Assembly: GCA_039908095.1 (NCBI GenBank)
Contig: JAMOBJ010000024.1
Span: forward strand, 1 to 54,612
Length of the DNA: 54,612 nucleotides
Origin: Nitrospirae bacterium YQR-1
Lineage (GTDB): Bacteria; Nitrospirota; Thermodesulfovibrionia; Thermodesulfovibrionales; Magnetobacteriaceae
Reading direction: 5' to 3'
The first letter of the stretch is position 1. Each line of letters starts with the position of its first letter. The notes under the pieces are model-generated. The model saw only the letters and a program-made list of their open reading frames with translations. It made no database searches and was not told the DNA's origin. This document shows positions 42,417 through 51,237 of this stretch, one piece after another. A program made the position numbers and the translations under genes.

Positions 42417-43151
42417 ATGGGATTGTCCGAACATGAGCTAAACCGTTACAAGAGACAAATGATGATGGATGGATGGGGTGAAGAAAACCAACAGAAGCTG
42501 AAAAACTCCACAGTTTTTGTGGCGGGGGCAGGCGGCCTCGGCTCTCCAGTCTCTATTTATCTTGCCGTGGCAGGCGTAGGACGCTTAAGGATATGCGATT
42601 TTGATTCCCCGGATTGGTCAAACTTAAACAGACAAATTCTCCACGACCACACTCGGATTGGAATGAACAAGGCACAATCGGCTAAAGTTACCCTTAATAA
42701 AATTAACCCTGACGTAGAGATAATTGCCTTTACCGACACCATAAACAGTGACAACGTTGACAATCTTGTCGGTGATTCCGCAATTATTGTTGATTGTATG
42801 GATAATTTTAAGACAAGATATGTACTTAATGAATGTGCTATAAGGAAAAATATTCCTCTGGTCTATGGCAGCATCTGGGGTATGGACGGCAGGCTCTCTT
42901 TTATCCACTATCCTGAGACACCGTGTCTGATGTGCCTCTTCCCGGACCCGCCTCCACAGGAGATATTCCCCGTTATCGGCACCACCCCTGGTGTTATCGG
43001 CTCTCTACAGGCCCTTGAGACTATTAAATACCTCACTGGGCTTGGAAAGCCTATAAAGGGAAAACTGCTGGTGTGGGATGGCAGTATCTGTGAGTTCAAG
43101 ACATTTAAAACACATAAAGACCCCCACTGCTTTACCTGTGGGGGCCTTTAG
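42417..43151 (+). CDS. ThiF/MoeB/HesA-family E1-like adenylyltransferase
   Basis: A 244-aa enzyme that adenylates the C-terminal Gly-Gly of a sulfur carrier protein (MoaD/ThiS type). The chosen ATG has AGGGAGA 7 nt upstream; a longer frame starts inside the -10. The start ELNRYKRQMMMDGWGEENQQ is typical. The nucleotide site is VFVAGAGGLGSPVSIYLAVA, then CDFDSPDWSNLNRQILH with the adenylation Asp and Arg. Zinc Cys pairs are CLMC (ETPCLMCLFPDPP) and CFTC (DPHCFTCGGL). There is no rhodanese domain. MoeB, ThiF and HesA cannot be distinguished without the carrier, which is not in the window. Confidence 0.9.
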   Translation: MGLSEHELNRYKRQMMMDGWGEENQQKLKNSTVFVAGAGGLGSPVSIYLAVAGVGRLRICDFDSPDWSNLNRQILHDHTRIGMNKAQSAKVTLNKINPDVEIIAFTDTINSDNVDNLVGDSAIIVDCMDNFKTRYVLNECAIRKNIPLVYGSIWGMDGRLSFIHYPETPCLMCLFPDPPPQEIFPVIGTTPGVIGSLQALETIKYLTGLGKPIKGKLLVWDGSICEFKTFKTHKDPHCFTCGGL

Positions 43152-43156
43152 TTTTC
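43121..43156 (+). terminator. Terminator overlapping the end of the ThiF/MoeB-like gene
   Basis: CCCCCAC (43121-43127) and GTGGGGG (43138-43144) form a perfect 7-bp stem with a 10-nt loop, followed by a T-rich run. The stem codes for the last zinc Cys pair and the stop, so terminator and protein motif share the same bases. Confidence 0.55.
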
Positions 43157-43186
43157 TTAAATTATTTATTTTAAACTATTTGTTCT

Positions 43187-44644
43187 CTAAAAGGGGCGTC
43201 TGGACCTTACGTCTAACCTTGGAGGTCTCAGTGTAAGCGGTTCCTCAGGGAAAGTCATACGATAATCCCTGATCTTATTAAAAAGCGTCTTGTAGTCAAC
43301 CTGTAGGAGGCTTGCCGCCTTCTTTTTATTACCGCCTGTTATATTAAGAACATGGCATATTGCATCTTTTTCTACTGATTCTATAGCCTTATTTGTTATT
43401 TCCCGTAGCGATTTGTAGATTTTTTCACTCTTTCTGCCGGTAGGCGCAGGGCGATAACCTTTTACATAAGCACGTAGAAATGCCAAATCGCCATGGTCTA
43501 TTATATCACTCTTACAAATCAAAATAGCCCTTCTTATGACATTTTTAAGTTCCCTTAAGTTGCCCGGCCAGTCGTGAAATCCCAATAATGCAATAGCATC
43601 ATCAGTGAACCCATAAATCACCTTTTGTAGCTCATTTGTCAACTCCGTTAAAAACCTGCCGGCAAAGAAAGCAATATCTTCCTTATGGTCTCTTAAGGCA
43701 GGAATCTTTATCAAATATTCATTAAGCCTGTAGTATAAATCAGCGCCGAAACTATCTTGTTTAACCAGTTCCTCAAGGCTTCTGTTTGCTAAAGCTATAA
43801 TCCGTATATCAATTTCTCTGGACTGCTGAGACCCTAAAGGGGTGATCTTTCTGTCTTCCACTGCACTGAGAAGCTTATTTTGCAGATGTCTCGGTACGGT
43901 CTGTAATTCGTCCAAAAGTATTGTGCCGTAGTTGGCCGTTTCAAAAAATCCTTTTTTGCTTTTATCTGCTCCTGTAAAAGCACCCTTTTCATATCCAAAC
44001 AATTCACTCTCTACCAGCGCCTCAGGGATAAGACTTAAATCCACCTTTACAAGAGGCTTGCCTGCTCTCTTACTTAAGCTATGGATCAGCTTTGCGATAT
44101 AGCCTTTCCCTGTGCCGGTCTCACCCTCGATAATCACCGACATGCCGGTCTCCGCCACTGTTATTATGTCATTGCAAATTTTAGACATCGCCCGGCTATC
44201 ACCCAGATGGACCTTAATTGAGTCTGAAAGAATAGAGGTTAGCAACTTTACCTTTTTCTTTGCCGATATATGGTCAACAGCGTTTCTCACCAAAATACCA
44301 AGTTTATCAAAATCCGGCGGCTTTGTCATAAACTCATAAGCACCCGCCTTCATAGCTTCCACAGCTGAGGGAATATCACCAAAGGCTGTGAGCATTATAA
44401 CCGGCAGGTCGGCACTATCTTTTTTAATATCCCTGAGAGTTTCTATTCCGCTTTTGCCGGGCATCAAAAGATCAAGAAGCACTACATCCGGCTTATGCTT
44501 ACTAATCATCTGTAAACCCTTATCACCGTTTCCGGCCTCCAGCGTCTTAAAACCCAACTCCTTCAAATACCCTGCATAAGTTAGCCTCACCATCTCCTCA
44601 TCATCCACTATCAATACACTTTTTACATCTTCCTGTACTTTCAT
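43187..44644 (-). CDS. Sigma-54-dependent response regulator (NtrC family)
   Basis: A 485-aa three-domain regulator. The receiver (about 8-125) has phosphoacceptor Asp58 (DVVLLDLLMPGKSG), the acidic pair VDDEE and Lys in MTKPP. The AAA+ domain (about 145-375) has Walker A GETGTGKGYIAKLIH, the sigma-54-contacting GAFTGA loop and Walker B TILLDELQTVP. A Fis-type helix-turn-helix ends the protein (ITGGNKKKAASLLQVDYKTL). It should activate sigma-54 promoters upon phosphorylation. No partner histidine kinase is adjacent; a protein-kinase-like gene and a Usp gene lie upstream. It has its own promoter and a good ribosome site (AAAGGAG). Confidence 0.95.
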   Translation of the reverse strand: MKVQEDVKSVLIVDDEEMVRLTYAGYLKELGFKTLEAGNGDKGLQMISKHKPDVVLLDLLMPGKSGIETLRDIKKDSADLPVIMLTAFGDIPSAVEAMKAGAYEFMTKPPDFDKLGILVRNAVDHISAKKKVKLLTSILSDSIKVHLGDSRAMSKICNDIITVAETGMSVIIEGETGTGKGYIAKLIHSLSKRAGKPLVKVDLSLIPEALVESELFGYEKGAFTGADKSKKGFFETANYGTILLDELQTVPRHLQNKLLSAVEDRKITPLGSQQSREIDIRIIALANRSLEELVKQDSFGADLYYRLNEYLIKIPALRDHKEDIAFFAGRFLTELTNELQKVIYGFTDDAIALLGFHDWPGNLRELKNVIRRAILICKSDIIDHGDLAFLRAYVKGYRPAPTGRKSEKIYKSLREITNKAIESVEKDAICHVLNITGGNKKKAASLLQVDYKTLFNKIRDYRMTFPEEPLTLRPPRLDVRSRRPF

Positions 44645-44736
44645 CCTGTCCGCTCCTTTAACTGTTATAAAAAAGTTTTAATGTTTTCTTGTTAAAGTCC
44701 CCCGTTATTGTATTACGCTGCAAATGTCAAAAATGT

Positions 44737-44765
44737 ATTATAATTACTTACAGGAATAAAGTCAA
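44737..44765 (-). promoter_or_regulatory. Sigma-70 promoter of the sigma-54 response regulator gene
   Basis: On the minus strand TTGACT (44765-44760) and a perfect TATAAT (44742-44737) are 17 bp apart. The leader would be about 85 nt. The rest of the 44645-44946 gap is AT-rich with no gene. Confidence 0.65.
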
Positions 44766-44946
44766 ACCATTTTTAAAAGTCAAAGGAGTTAAAGATTAGT
44801 GTAGATGCATTGTACTATAGTTATCAGATTCACGTAACTTATTTAGATAAGTGAAGATAAGATCATTAAATTTTGACTTTATTTTCTATCCCTTTACATT
44901 GCTTTATTATCGCCACAAGATAGATTGAGGTTAAGTATTTAAACAC

Positions 44947-45438
44947 TCACTCTATAACCCACACCGCACAGTCCTTAGCAAGATGCACAAGCCTGTTTGA
45001 GGTGCTGCCCATTAGAAACTCCTCACGCTTTGATATCCCGCGCCGCCCTGTCACTATGGCTGAGCACTGAGCACTCCGCTGTTCCTTTAATATACACTCA
45101 GCTACAGTGGGTTCGCTTCTTATCTCTGACTTTGTAATTATATCTTCCTCACGTATGCCGCTTTCCATTAACATGGATTTATACTCTTCCAAAATTTTTG
45201 TTTTTTCTTTAACCGCTGATTTTATAAACTCATTACATTCCAAATCACAGACAAAGTCATCGTCATCAAATAAATTGACAAGGTTATACAATATAAAGGT
45301 AAAGCCTGAAACTCCTCTGAACATTTCGCAGATAAAAGACACGGCACGCTTTGAGCTGATGCTCTCGTCAACGGCAATTAAAATCCGCCGCCGCCCCGCA
45401 AAATGTAATAATCTCTCTTTGTCGCCTATACATTCCAT
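44947..45438 (-). CDS. Universal stress protein (UspA family)
   Basis: A 163-aa single-domain Usp. The start of the fold is RILIAVDESISSKRAVSFIC. The ATP-binding signature G-2x-G-9x-G-(S/T) is complete in TGRRGISKREEFLMGSTSN, so nucleotide binding is likely. It ends with the final strand DCAVWVIE. It is 24 bp downstream of the protein-kinase-like gene on the same strand and probably forms an operon with it. Confidence 0.88.
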   Translation of the reverse strand: MECIGDKERLLHFAGRRRILIAVDESISSKRAVSFICEMFRGVSGFTFILYNLVNLFDDDDFVCDLECNEFIKSAVKEKTKILEEYKSMLMESGIREEDIITKSEIRSEPTVAECILKEQRSAQCSAIVTGRRGISKREEFLMGSTSNRLVHLAKDCAVWVIE

Positions 45439-45462
45439 CGCTAAATATATTATACCTTTTTT

Positions 45463-46446
45463 TTATGGATTAAGTTTTGCACCGGCCTCAAGCAAATCAC
45501 TGAGAAACTCACCGGTTGTCTCATAAAATACCTCGGCTCCCTTTGAAAAATGCAAAAGTATGTAATTCAGCTCATCTGCAATGTAAGGATAGATTTTCTT
45601 CAGATTGGCAACCCTGTTTTGAATAACCACATTAAGGTCATCATCAGTCAGGCTCTCAAATGCCGGATGCTGCCGGTTACTTAACTGCTGAATTGTGACA
45701 TCCCCTCCACCGGTTAGAAACACCAGAATGTTACCAAGGCCAAAGAGGTCAAATCCAAATCTGCTTTCACTGTTTGTGTATGTGTAGTCAAAGTCAATCC
45801 ATCTCGCAATGCCGGTCTCACTGTCCATTATCACGTGGTCACGCCTTATATCGCCGTGTTTTTCCCCGCTGTTATGCAAAAACTCTATCGCCCGTACCAA
45901 CTCTATATACTCGTTAAGGATAGCTTTAAATTTCGTAAAATAGTATTCTTCATGATTTTTGCTCTGTCTGACCACGTAATCCGCCAGATTCATTCCCTTT
46001 ATATAATCTATCACTCTGATGGTATTACCGGCTTTATCATGGATTCCAAAGCCGTGCATAAAACGTTCATGGTTACTTACTTTTTCCAAAACTCTGGCCT
46101 CTTTTTTCGGGCTCCTTATGCATTTAAACAAGAGCCCTCCGATGTTAGCCATGTAATCCTCATGAAAAACCATTTTTATAATCTTTGTCTTTCCGTCTAT
46201 AAGGTCTATCGCATTTCTGACCCAAAACTTGGGCTCATCATCTATACCAAAGCGCCCCTCCTTTTGATTACCTCGTATTAAGTATAGTCTGTCCCCTAAA
46301 ATTACAACATTATCGTATGCTACTGCAAAAAAATCGCTTAGGTCCTCGATTATTTCAGGTGCTTTGATGACACCTGTCATACCGGTATAAAACCTTATCA
46401 ACTCTTTTAATCTGTCTTGATTAATATCCTTTGTTATATTTCCCAT
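45463..46446 (-). CDS. Protein-kinase-like protein (Ser/Thr kinase fold)
   Basis: A 327-aa protein whose central part (about 85-290) has kinase motifs: catalytic loop HGDIRRDHVIMD with Asp199 and metal-binding DFD at 218-220 (RWIDFDYTY) in place of DFG. The Asn of HxDxxxxN is His204, so phosphotransfer chemistry may be altered. An upstream Lys (TKIIKMVFHE) could serve as the ATP lysine. The closest style is bacterial lipopolysaccharide kinase/APH-like proteins. There is no membrane segment. It is paired with a Usp gene and lies near a sigma-54 regulator, which suggests signalling; substrates are unknown. Confidence 0.75.
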   Translation of the reverse strand: MGNITKDINQDRLKELIRFYTGMTGVIKAPEIIEDLSDFFAVAYDNVVILGDRLYLIRGNQKEGRFGIDDEPKFWVRNAIDLIDGKTKIIKMVFHEDYMANIGGLLFKCIRSPKKEARVLEKVSNHERFMHGFGIHDKAGNTIRVIDYIKGMNLADYVVRQSKNHEEYYFTKFKAILNEYIELVRAIEFLHNSGEKHGDIRRDHVIMDSETGIARWIDFDYTYTNSESRFGFDLFGLGNILVFLTGGGDVTIQQLSNRQHPAFESLTDDDLNVVIQNRVANLKKIYPYIADELNYILLHFSKGAEVFYETTGEFLSDLLEAGAKLNP

Positions 46447-46516
46447 AATTGTAGTTATTGCCCTTATTTCAAAGTATTACCATCTTATGTTGATTTTAAC
46501 ACAGAACAGGGTACTT

Positions 46517-47377
46517 TTACTTAGTGAGCATATCAAAGCCGTATGTGTAAGCGGCCATGATTAAAATAAATAAAAATACAAATTTATAAATTTGCTTCTT
46601 TTCTATCTCTTTGTACGTTACCCTGAGCTTAAGGAGGTTATCCCATGAGGCTGTTCCCGTAGATTTTAATAGTTTATACTCCTTTGCCATAAAATAAAAA
46701 CAAATAAAAGGAACTCCAAAAGTAAATCCATAAACATACACCCTGAATTCCCTGCTGAGTGCCTCACTGAATGTCAAATTTTTTCCTTTTGCATTTAACA
46801 GTCCTATGCCAAGCAGGTACTTGCCTGCTGTTGTGCCGGTAGCTGCTAAGATAACAGATTCCATGATTGTGATAGTCAACACGGTAAAAAAAAACTGCCC
46901 GATATAGCTCTCGAGAAACGTGTTTTTTATTATTGCACCGGCTATAAACCCACAGGGCATACTTAAGCTGTACATATCAAACACCCTTGCCAGAAGCCTT
47001 GCCCATTGGCGCTCTAAGACATAGATGTCAGCCCGTTTTGCCGCTTTGACAGTGGTTTTGCCTGATTCCCCGGATTCAGCTGTCTTTTTTTCTTTGTGCT
47101 CTGTGGCACTGCCGTCTTTCTGAGCATATGCCTTAGGATGCAGTGATTCCTCATCTGTGGTGGTCTCAATTTTCTTGTAGTCTTTTAGGCAGTGATATGC
47201 CTCGTTTATTTCGCTGAGTTTATCGTTTGCCTTTTTTTGAAGTTTAGGGTCATGTACAAACCTATCCGGATGCCATACCTTTACAAGGTCCTTATAGGCT
47301 TCTTTTATTTCATCCGGGCCTGCATTGGCATCCAGCCCCAGCACCTCAAGTGATCTGTTAATATTATTTACTTCCAT
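46517..47377 (-). CDS. DnaJ-domain/RDD-domain membrane protein
   Basis: A 286-aa fusion. Residues about 5-72 are a J domain with the HPD tripeptide at 36-38 (LVKVWHPDRF) and helix IV (KLSEINEAYHCLKDY). A charged linker (about 75-120) is followed by an RDD-family membrane domain of three or four helices, with the conserved Arg and Asp at RLLARVFDMYSLSMP, and a final C-terminal helix (FVFLFILIMAAYTYGF). The J domain should recruit a DnaK-type chaperone to the membrane. RDD proteins are often ion transporters, but that is inference. The family is seen fused with various regulatory domains. Confidence 0.85.
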   Translation of the reverse strand: MEVNNINRSLEVLGLDANAGPDEIKEAYKDLVKVWHPDRFVHDPKLQKKANDKLSEINEAYHCLKDYKKIETTTDEESLHPKAYAQKDGSATEHKEKKTAESGESGKTTVKAAKRADIYVLERQWARLLARVFDMYSLSMPCGFIAGAIIKNTFLESYIGQFFFTVLTITIMESVILAATGTTAGKYLLGIGLLNAKGKNLTFSEALSREFRVYVYGFTFGVPFICFYFMAKEYKLLKSTGTASWDNLLKLRVTYKEIEKKQIYKFVFLFILIMAAYTYGFDMLTK

Positions 47378-47464
47378 CGCTTTGTATCTGTATTTTATAT
47401 GTTTTCAGCATTAAAACAAAATACCCGCAAGCTTTATATCAAACACAGGCTAAAAGAAATAATC

Positions 47465-47591
47465 ATACCGAGTTGCAGTCGGAATTAAACAATCTATAAA
47501 TATAATATCATGCAAAAACAATGAGATCGCAAGAAAAATATTAATGAAAATAGTGCGAAAACCGATTTTTGCAACTGTCTCAACTTGGTAT
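47465..47591. repeat. Dispersed MITE-like repeat, family A, copy 6 (divergent interior)
   Basis: The ends ATACCGAGTTGCAGTCGGAA and TCAACTTGGTAT belong to family A, but the interior is AT-rich and unlike the two common interiors. The last base of the element is the first base of the antisense stop codon of the next gene. Confidence 0.7.
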
Positions 47592-49768
47592 TAGTAGTTT
47601 GCTTTGCTTGAGGGAATGCAATAAAAGTTGTGATGTGTATTTTTTATAACAAAAAAATACCTTTTAGTAAATTGGGTAAGATCCAGTTCGGTATATTTTT
47701 CAATTTTAATACCAACGTATTCATATTGTACGTTTGGAGTGTAGAGTTTAATTGATAAAGGCTCGGCTTCAGCCGTTTTACTAAATTTTGACCAATCCGC
47801 TTTATTTACAAATAAATAAACAGCTAAATCATGCCTTGGTAAAACCGGCAAAAAACCTGTGTTTTTTACTTTTCTGAATTTATCCTGATATTCCGGCTGA
47901 GTAAAAACCTCCTTATCCGCTGTGATAACCGATTGGGGATCAAAATAATATGGCAGTGCAGCCCGTTTATCCCCTAAAGCATTCACAACATCTATTACCA
48001 GGGCATCTTTTAATATTTCGTTAAAATCAATAATCTTCACATAAAGCATGTCTGTCCATACCGGCCTTGCTTTAGCTACATAACCTATATGTCTCAAATT
48101 CAGATTCACTCCCGGAAATACAAATTTTGCAGCATTTTTTTTCCAATTATAATTTTGCGTGCTGCCTGCCGCTTCCTCTAAGGCCTCCTTTGTCAGGCTT
48201 ATGCTGTAACTGTTTACCATTGGCTCGCTAAAATAGTACTCATATGGACTGTTACAATACACCTGAGTGAAAAGAATTTTCCATCCATAGGTGTTATAGT
48301 TGGCGTTTATCCTTACCGGCATCTCCCTGCAATGTAAAATGTTAATATAAAACAGAAATGCAAAAAGACAGAGAAAAACAGTTGAAAATACCCTCTTAAA
48401 CCTCACAAGCCGCAATGTTATAAAGAGAAAGAGAAAAATGCTTAAAAAGTTGGCAAAAACCTCCACCCACAGATAATCTCTTAAAATAAAGCGTGTACCC
48501 ATAAAAATATGTATGTAACAAAAAAAACAAACTGATAACAGTAAAACAAATTCTCTCCATTGAGCTCTTATAAGCTTTAAGAAATACCCTGAGAGCAGGG
48601 AAAAAAACAATAGTGCATTAATAATAAATAAACCGGGATTATACATGAAATGCTCTTTTGTTTTAGCAAAATAGCCCATAAAACTTCCTGTACCCATAAA
48701 CAATGGATTAAATAGCACTGCTTTAAGATCGGCTAAAAGATACACATAACATGATGAAGGGCTTTTGAGCAATAAGTAATGGGAGAAAACAGCCAAAATA
48801 AACCCGGAAATTATGAGATTCATAAATACAACTGTCTTGACAATGCCGCCGTAGCCGCTCTTTTTCAAAAATACAGCCGTTGTGAAAATAAAAAGACTAA
48901 CAAGCATTGCCGTAAGAGACACTGAGATTTTAGTAAATCCATAAGCACCGCTATACAGAAGTGTAAGCTCCTCCGGCATTATAAAATTGTAGGAATTAAA
49001 AAGTAAAATTCCCATAGCAGCTGTATTTAAAACGCTCAGAGCAAACAACCAAAGCGGCAATTTCTCAGATTTTATATCCGGTGTTTCGAGCTCCTGCCGG
49101 TATAGAACAAAACATGCCAGCAGTGGAAACAAAAATGCCGCCAACACGTAGGCTTGCACTTTCGTCAGAATTGCCAACCCTGACAGTGTCCCGGCAATTA
49201 CTAAACATACAGCTTTTGCACTTAACTTATGTGTTTTACCTGCAAGCAAAATAAAAAACACTCCGGCACTCAAATAAAAAACACTGTAAAGCTCACTTCT
49301 TATCATGCTGCTATGGTAAATAAACGACTCTTGCAGTCCAAAAAAAAGCAAAATAAAAATACTGACTTTAAAATCAGGTTTATAACAAACCTCTAATGAT
49401 GCCCAAAGTAAGATTACAATAGATAAAGCTAAAAACGGAGATACCAGACGATTGAAATCAGTCAATTCAGCAATGCAAATAATCGGATTAAGAGAAAAAT
49501 TCAAGCTGGACAGATCGCTGACTGAAAGAAAGCCTGTCCAAAATCCTATTTTCTGTATAAAAAACAAAAGGAATTTTAAACCAAACCCAGGATGTGATAA
49601 ATTGCTTGGAAGTCTGCCGCTTTGTAAAAAAAGCAAATCCACTGTAACCGAATGGTCCATATCCCAGATAAAATAAAAAGGATAACTCCGGTTTATTCCC
49701 ACATAAATAAAAGCTAAAGATACTACAATAACCGAGAAAAGTATATTTCTTATAAAGCTTTGATTCAT
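47591..49768 (-). CDS. Large polytopic membrane protein, glycosyltransferase-like
   Basis: A 725-aa protein with about 12-13 hydrophobic helices in the first 490 residues and a soluble C-terminal domain of about 230 residues. The layout (short first loop with IWDMDHSVTVDLLFLQSG, containing two acidic residues after helix 1) resembles GT-C glycosyltransferases such as PMT/ArnT or YfhO-like proteins, which use polyprenyl-phosphate sugars. I see no decisive motif, so the family call is tentative. It lies between two family A repeats, with no close neighbour on its strand. The C-terminus (KRYFFVIKNTHHNFYCIP) is on the non-cytoplasmic side if the helix count is even. Confidence 0.7.
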   Translation of the reverse strand: MNQSFIRNILFSVIVVSLAFIYVGINRSYPFYFIWDMDHSVTVDLLFLQSGRLPSNLSHPGFGLKFLLFFIQKIGFWTGFLSVSDLSSLNFSLNPIICIAELTDFNRLVSPFLALSIVILLWASLEVCYKPDFKVSIFILLFFGLQESFIYHSSMIRSELYSVFYLSAGVFFILLAGKTHKLSAKAVCLVIAGTLSGLAILTKVQAYVLAAFLFPLLACFVLYRQELETPDIKSEKLPLWLFALSVLNTAAMGILLFNSYNFIMPEELTLLYSGAYGFTKISVSLTAMLVSLFIFTTAVFLKKSGYGGIVKTVVFMNLIISGFILAVFSHYLLLKSPSSCYVYLLADLKAVLFNPLFMGTGSFMGYFAKTKEHFMYNPGLFIINALLFFSLLSGYFLKLIRAQWREFVLLLSVCFFCYIHIFMGTRFILRDYLWVEVFANFLSIFLFLFITLRLVRFKRVFSTVFLCLFAFLFYINILHCREMPVRINANYNTYGWKILFTQVYCNSPYEYYFSEPMVNSYSISLTKEALEEAAGSTQNYNWKKNAAKFVFPGVNLNLRHIGYVAKARPVWTDMLYVKIIDFNEILKDALVIDVVNALGDKRAALPYYFDPQSVITADKEVFTQPEYQDKFRKVKNTGFLPVLPRHDLAVYLFVNKADWSKFSKTAEAEPLSIKLYTPNVQYEYVGIKIEKYTELDLTQFTKRYFFVIKNTHHNFYCIPSSKANY

Positions 49769-49796
49769 AATTTGAAGGAGCTCTCAGCCTTCTTTA

Positions 49797-49921
49797 ATTC
49801 CAACTCTAATTCAAAAGTAAACGCAGGCGGCAAGAAACAAGCGACGCAGACGTACTGTTTTGTACGCCCCGGAGCTTGTGACAAAGCCAACAAAGTTAGA
49901 CAAATGAAATAGAATTGGAAT
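49797..49921 (+). repeat. Dispersed MITE-like repeat, family A, copy 7 (compensated ends)
   Basis: The ends are ATTCCAA and TTGGAAT, in place of ATACCAA and TTGGTAT; both sides changed together and still pair. The short interior (AAACGCAGGCGGCAAG, TACTGTTTTGTACGCC) is clearly family A, copy 1 type. Confidence 0.82.
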
Positions 49922-50026
49922 AACATCAATAATAATACAACTCAAAACTCAGGCGATTTATTGATTCAGCTAAACTACCGGTAAAAAAACCATAGTACAA
50001 AATTTTTAGCGCACTAATAATAATTG

Positions 50027-50833
50027 TCAATTGACATCATTAGAGTTAATCTTGCTCTTAGCTATACTGTCTGTCTTTGCAAAAACATCAGGACGCCACC
50101 TGCTGTAAGAGTGGAAATGCTTTGCCCAGTAAGAATGCCAATCTCTGGAGTTAGTTGAGGTTTCAATAACACCATAGTCGGATGATGCATGGGTAAAGTA
50201 GATAGTGTCACTCTTTACTTTTGTTATAATTCCGACGTGGTAAATTCTCTCTCCGGTTTTTACTTTTACAGATTTCTTGCCTTTGCCCTTTCGTTGCTTT
50301 GTATAATAAGCCTTTTTAAAGAAAATAAGATCTCCGGGTTTAACATCCTCTTTTTCTATTTTAAAGCTGTGGCTGGCATACATGGTTTGTGACGGAGCAT
50401 AGTGAGGAGCAAATGAGTAGCCTGAATTGGCCAGGCTTTTTCTTGTTATAGCACTGACCAGATGTGAGCAGTCGGAATAAGAGGTCATATCCGGGTCAGA
50501 ACCACGTCTGTACCTTAAGCCTAAATAGCTTAGTGACACCTTGGGAACATTTGCTTCTAATATCTTCTTTCTGTCGGTAAAAATACCTTCCGCCGGTTCA
50601 GCCGTTAGTTTTTTATAGTAGTGGTCGGCGGTATTGGTAGAGTAAAATTCATCAAAACCTGAATCATTTTCCAGCTTGCTATTGAGTAAATTTATTTTCA
50701 GATCATCATCTTTCCATGATTTTCCTTCAGCATAATGAAAATCTCCTTTGTTTACCTGATGTTCCGCACAACCATAAAGAAATATAAAGACAACGCTTAG
50801 TATTACAGATTTTATTAAAAGTTCTTTTTTCAT
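50027..50833 (-). CDS. NlpC/P60-family cysteine peptidase lipoprotein
   Basis: A 268-aa lipoprotein. The preferred ATG has AGGAA 6 nt upstream and gives signal MKKELLIKSVILSVVFIFLY with lipobox LYGC (Cys22). The C-terminal domain (about 95-245) has the NlpC/P60 catalytic Cys122 in SYSDCSHLVSAI and catalytic His199 in RIYHVGIITKV, with the downstream polar segment (YFTHASSDYGV). Such enzymes cut peptide stems in peptidoglycan. A Lys-rich insert (KQRKGKGKKSVKVK) precedes the His strand. A good promoter lies upstream. It is transcribed alone. Confidence 0.88.
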   Translation of the reverse strand: MKKELLIKSVILSVVFIFLYGCAEHQVNKGDFHYAEGKSWKDDDLKINLLNSKLENDSGFDEFYSTNTADHYYKKLTAEPAEGIFTDRKKILEANVPKVSLSYLGLRYRRGSDPDMTSYSDCSHLVSAITRKSLANSGYSFAPHYAPSQTMYASHSFKIEKEDVKPGDLIFFKKAYYTKQRKGKGKKSVKVKTGERIYHVGIITKVKSDTIYFTHASSDYGVIETSTNSRDWHSYWAKHFHSYSRWRPDVFAKTDSIAKSKINSNDVN

Positions 50834-50942
50834 AATAAATTCCTTATTAAACCACGATAAAATCAAATCTAAAAGTTAGATTTTTACTCCCTGAGATAAA
50901 GCTCCCATCGCTTCATTTCAGGTTAAAGTACAGCTCGGGCCA

Positions 50943-50971
50943 ATGATACCATACTATTTTAAATATGTCAA
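50943..50971 (-). promoter_or_regulatory. Promoter of the NlpC/P60 lipoprotein gene
   Basis: A perfect TTGACA (50971-50966) and TATCAT (50948-50943) are separated by 17 bp on the minus strand. A TG dinucleotide one base before the -10 makes it an extended -10. The leader is about 100 nt. Confidence 0.65.
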
Positions 50972-51065
50972 GTAAAAAATATACATTTTTTTATTTTTTT
51001 TTTTATTTTAATTTTTGGTGCTTTTTTAAGGTGAGAAGTTCTATTCAGATAATAAAAAAACACTC

Positions 51066-51227
51066 ATACCAAGTTGCCTTCAATCGTCTAACTTCTTTGG
51101 CTTCGTCGATGTACTCTCCCCTAAAGCTTACTCACTCCCTATTGAAACATACAAGGGAAATCCCTTGTAAGGAGATGTGTCGCTTTCTCCCAGCCGCCTC
51201 GTTACTCTTTTGACTGTTACTTGGTAT
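51066..51227 (-). repeat. Dispersed MITE-like repeat, family A, copy 8
   Basis: The ends are ATACCAAGTTGCCTTCAATC and TGTTACTTGGTAT. The interior is the long type in reverse orientation but expanded to 162 bp by an extra AAGCTTACTCACTCCCTATT-like segment. It ends 10 bp from the 3' end of aspS. Confidence 0.86.
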
Positions 51228-51237
51228 AAGTTTTCTG

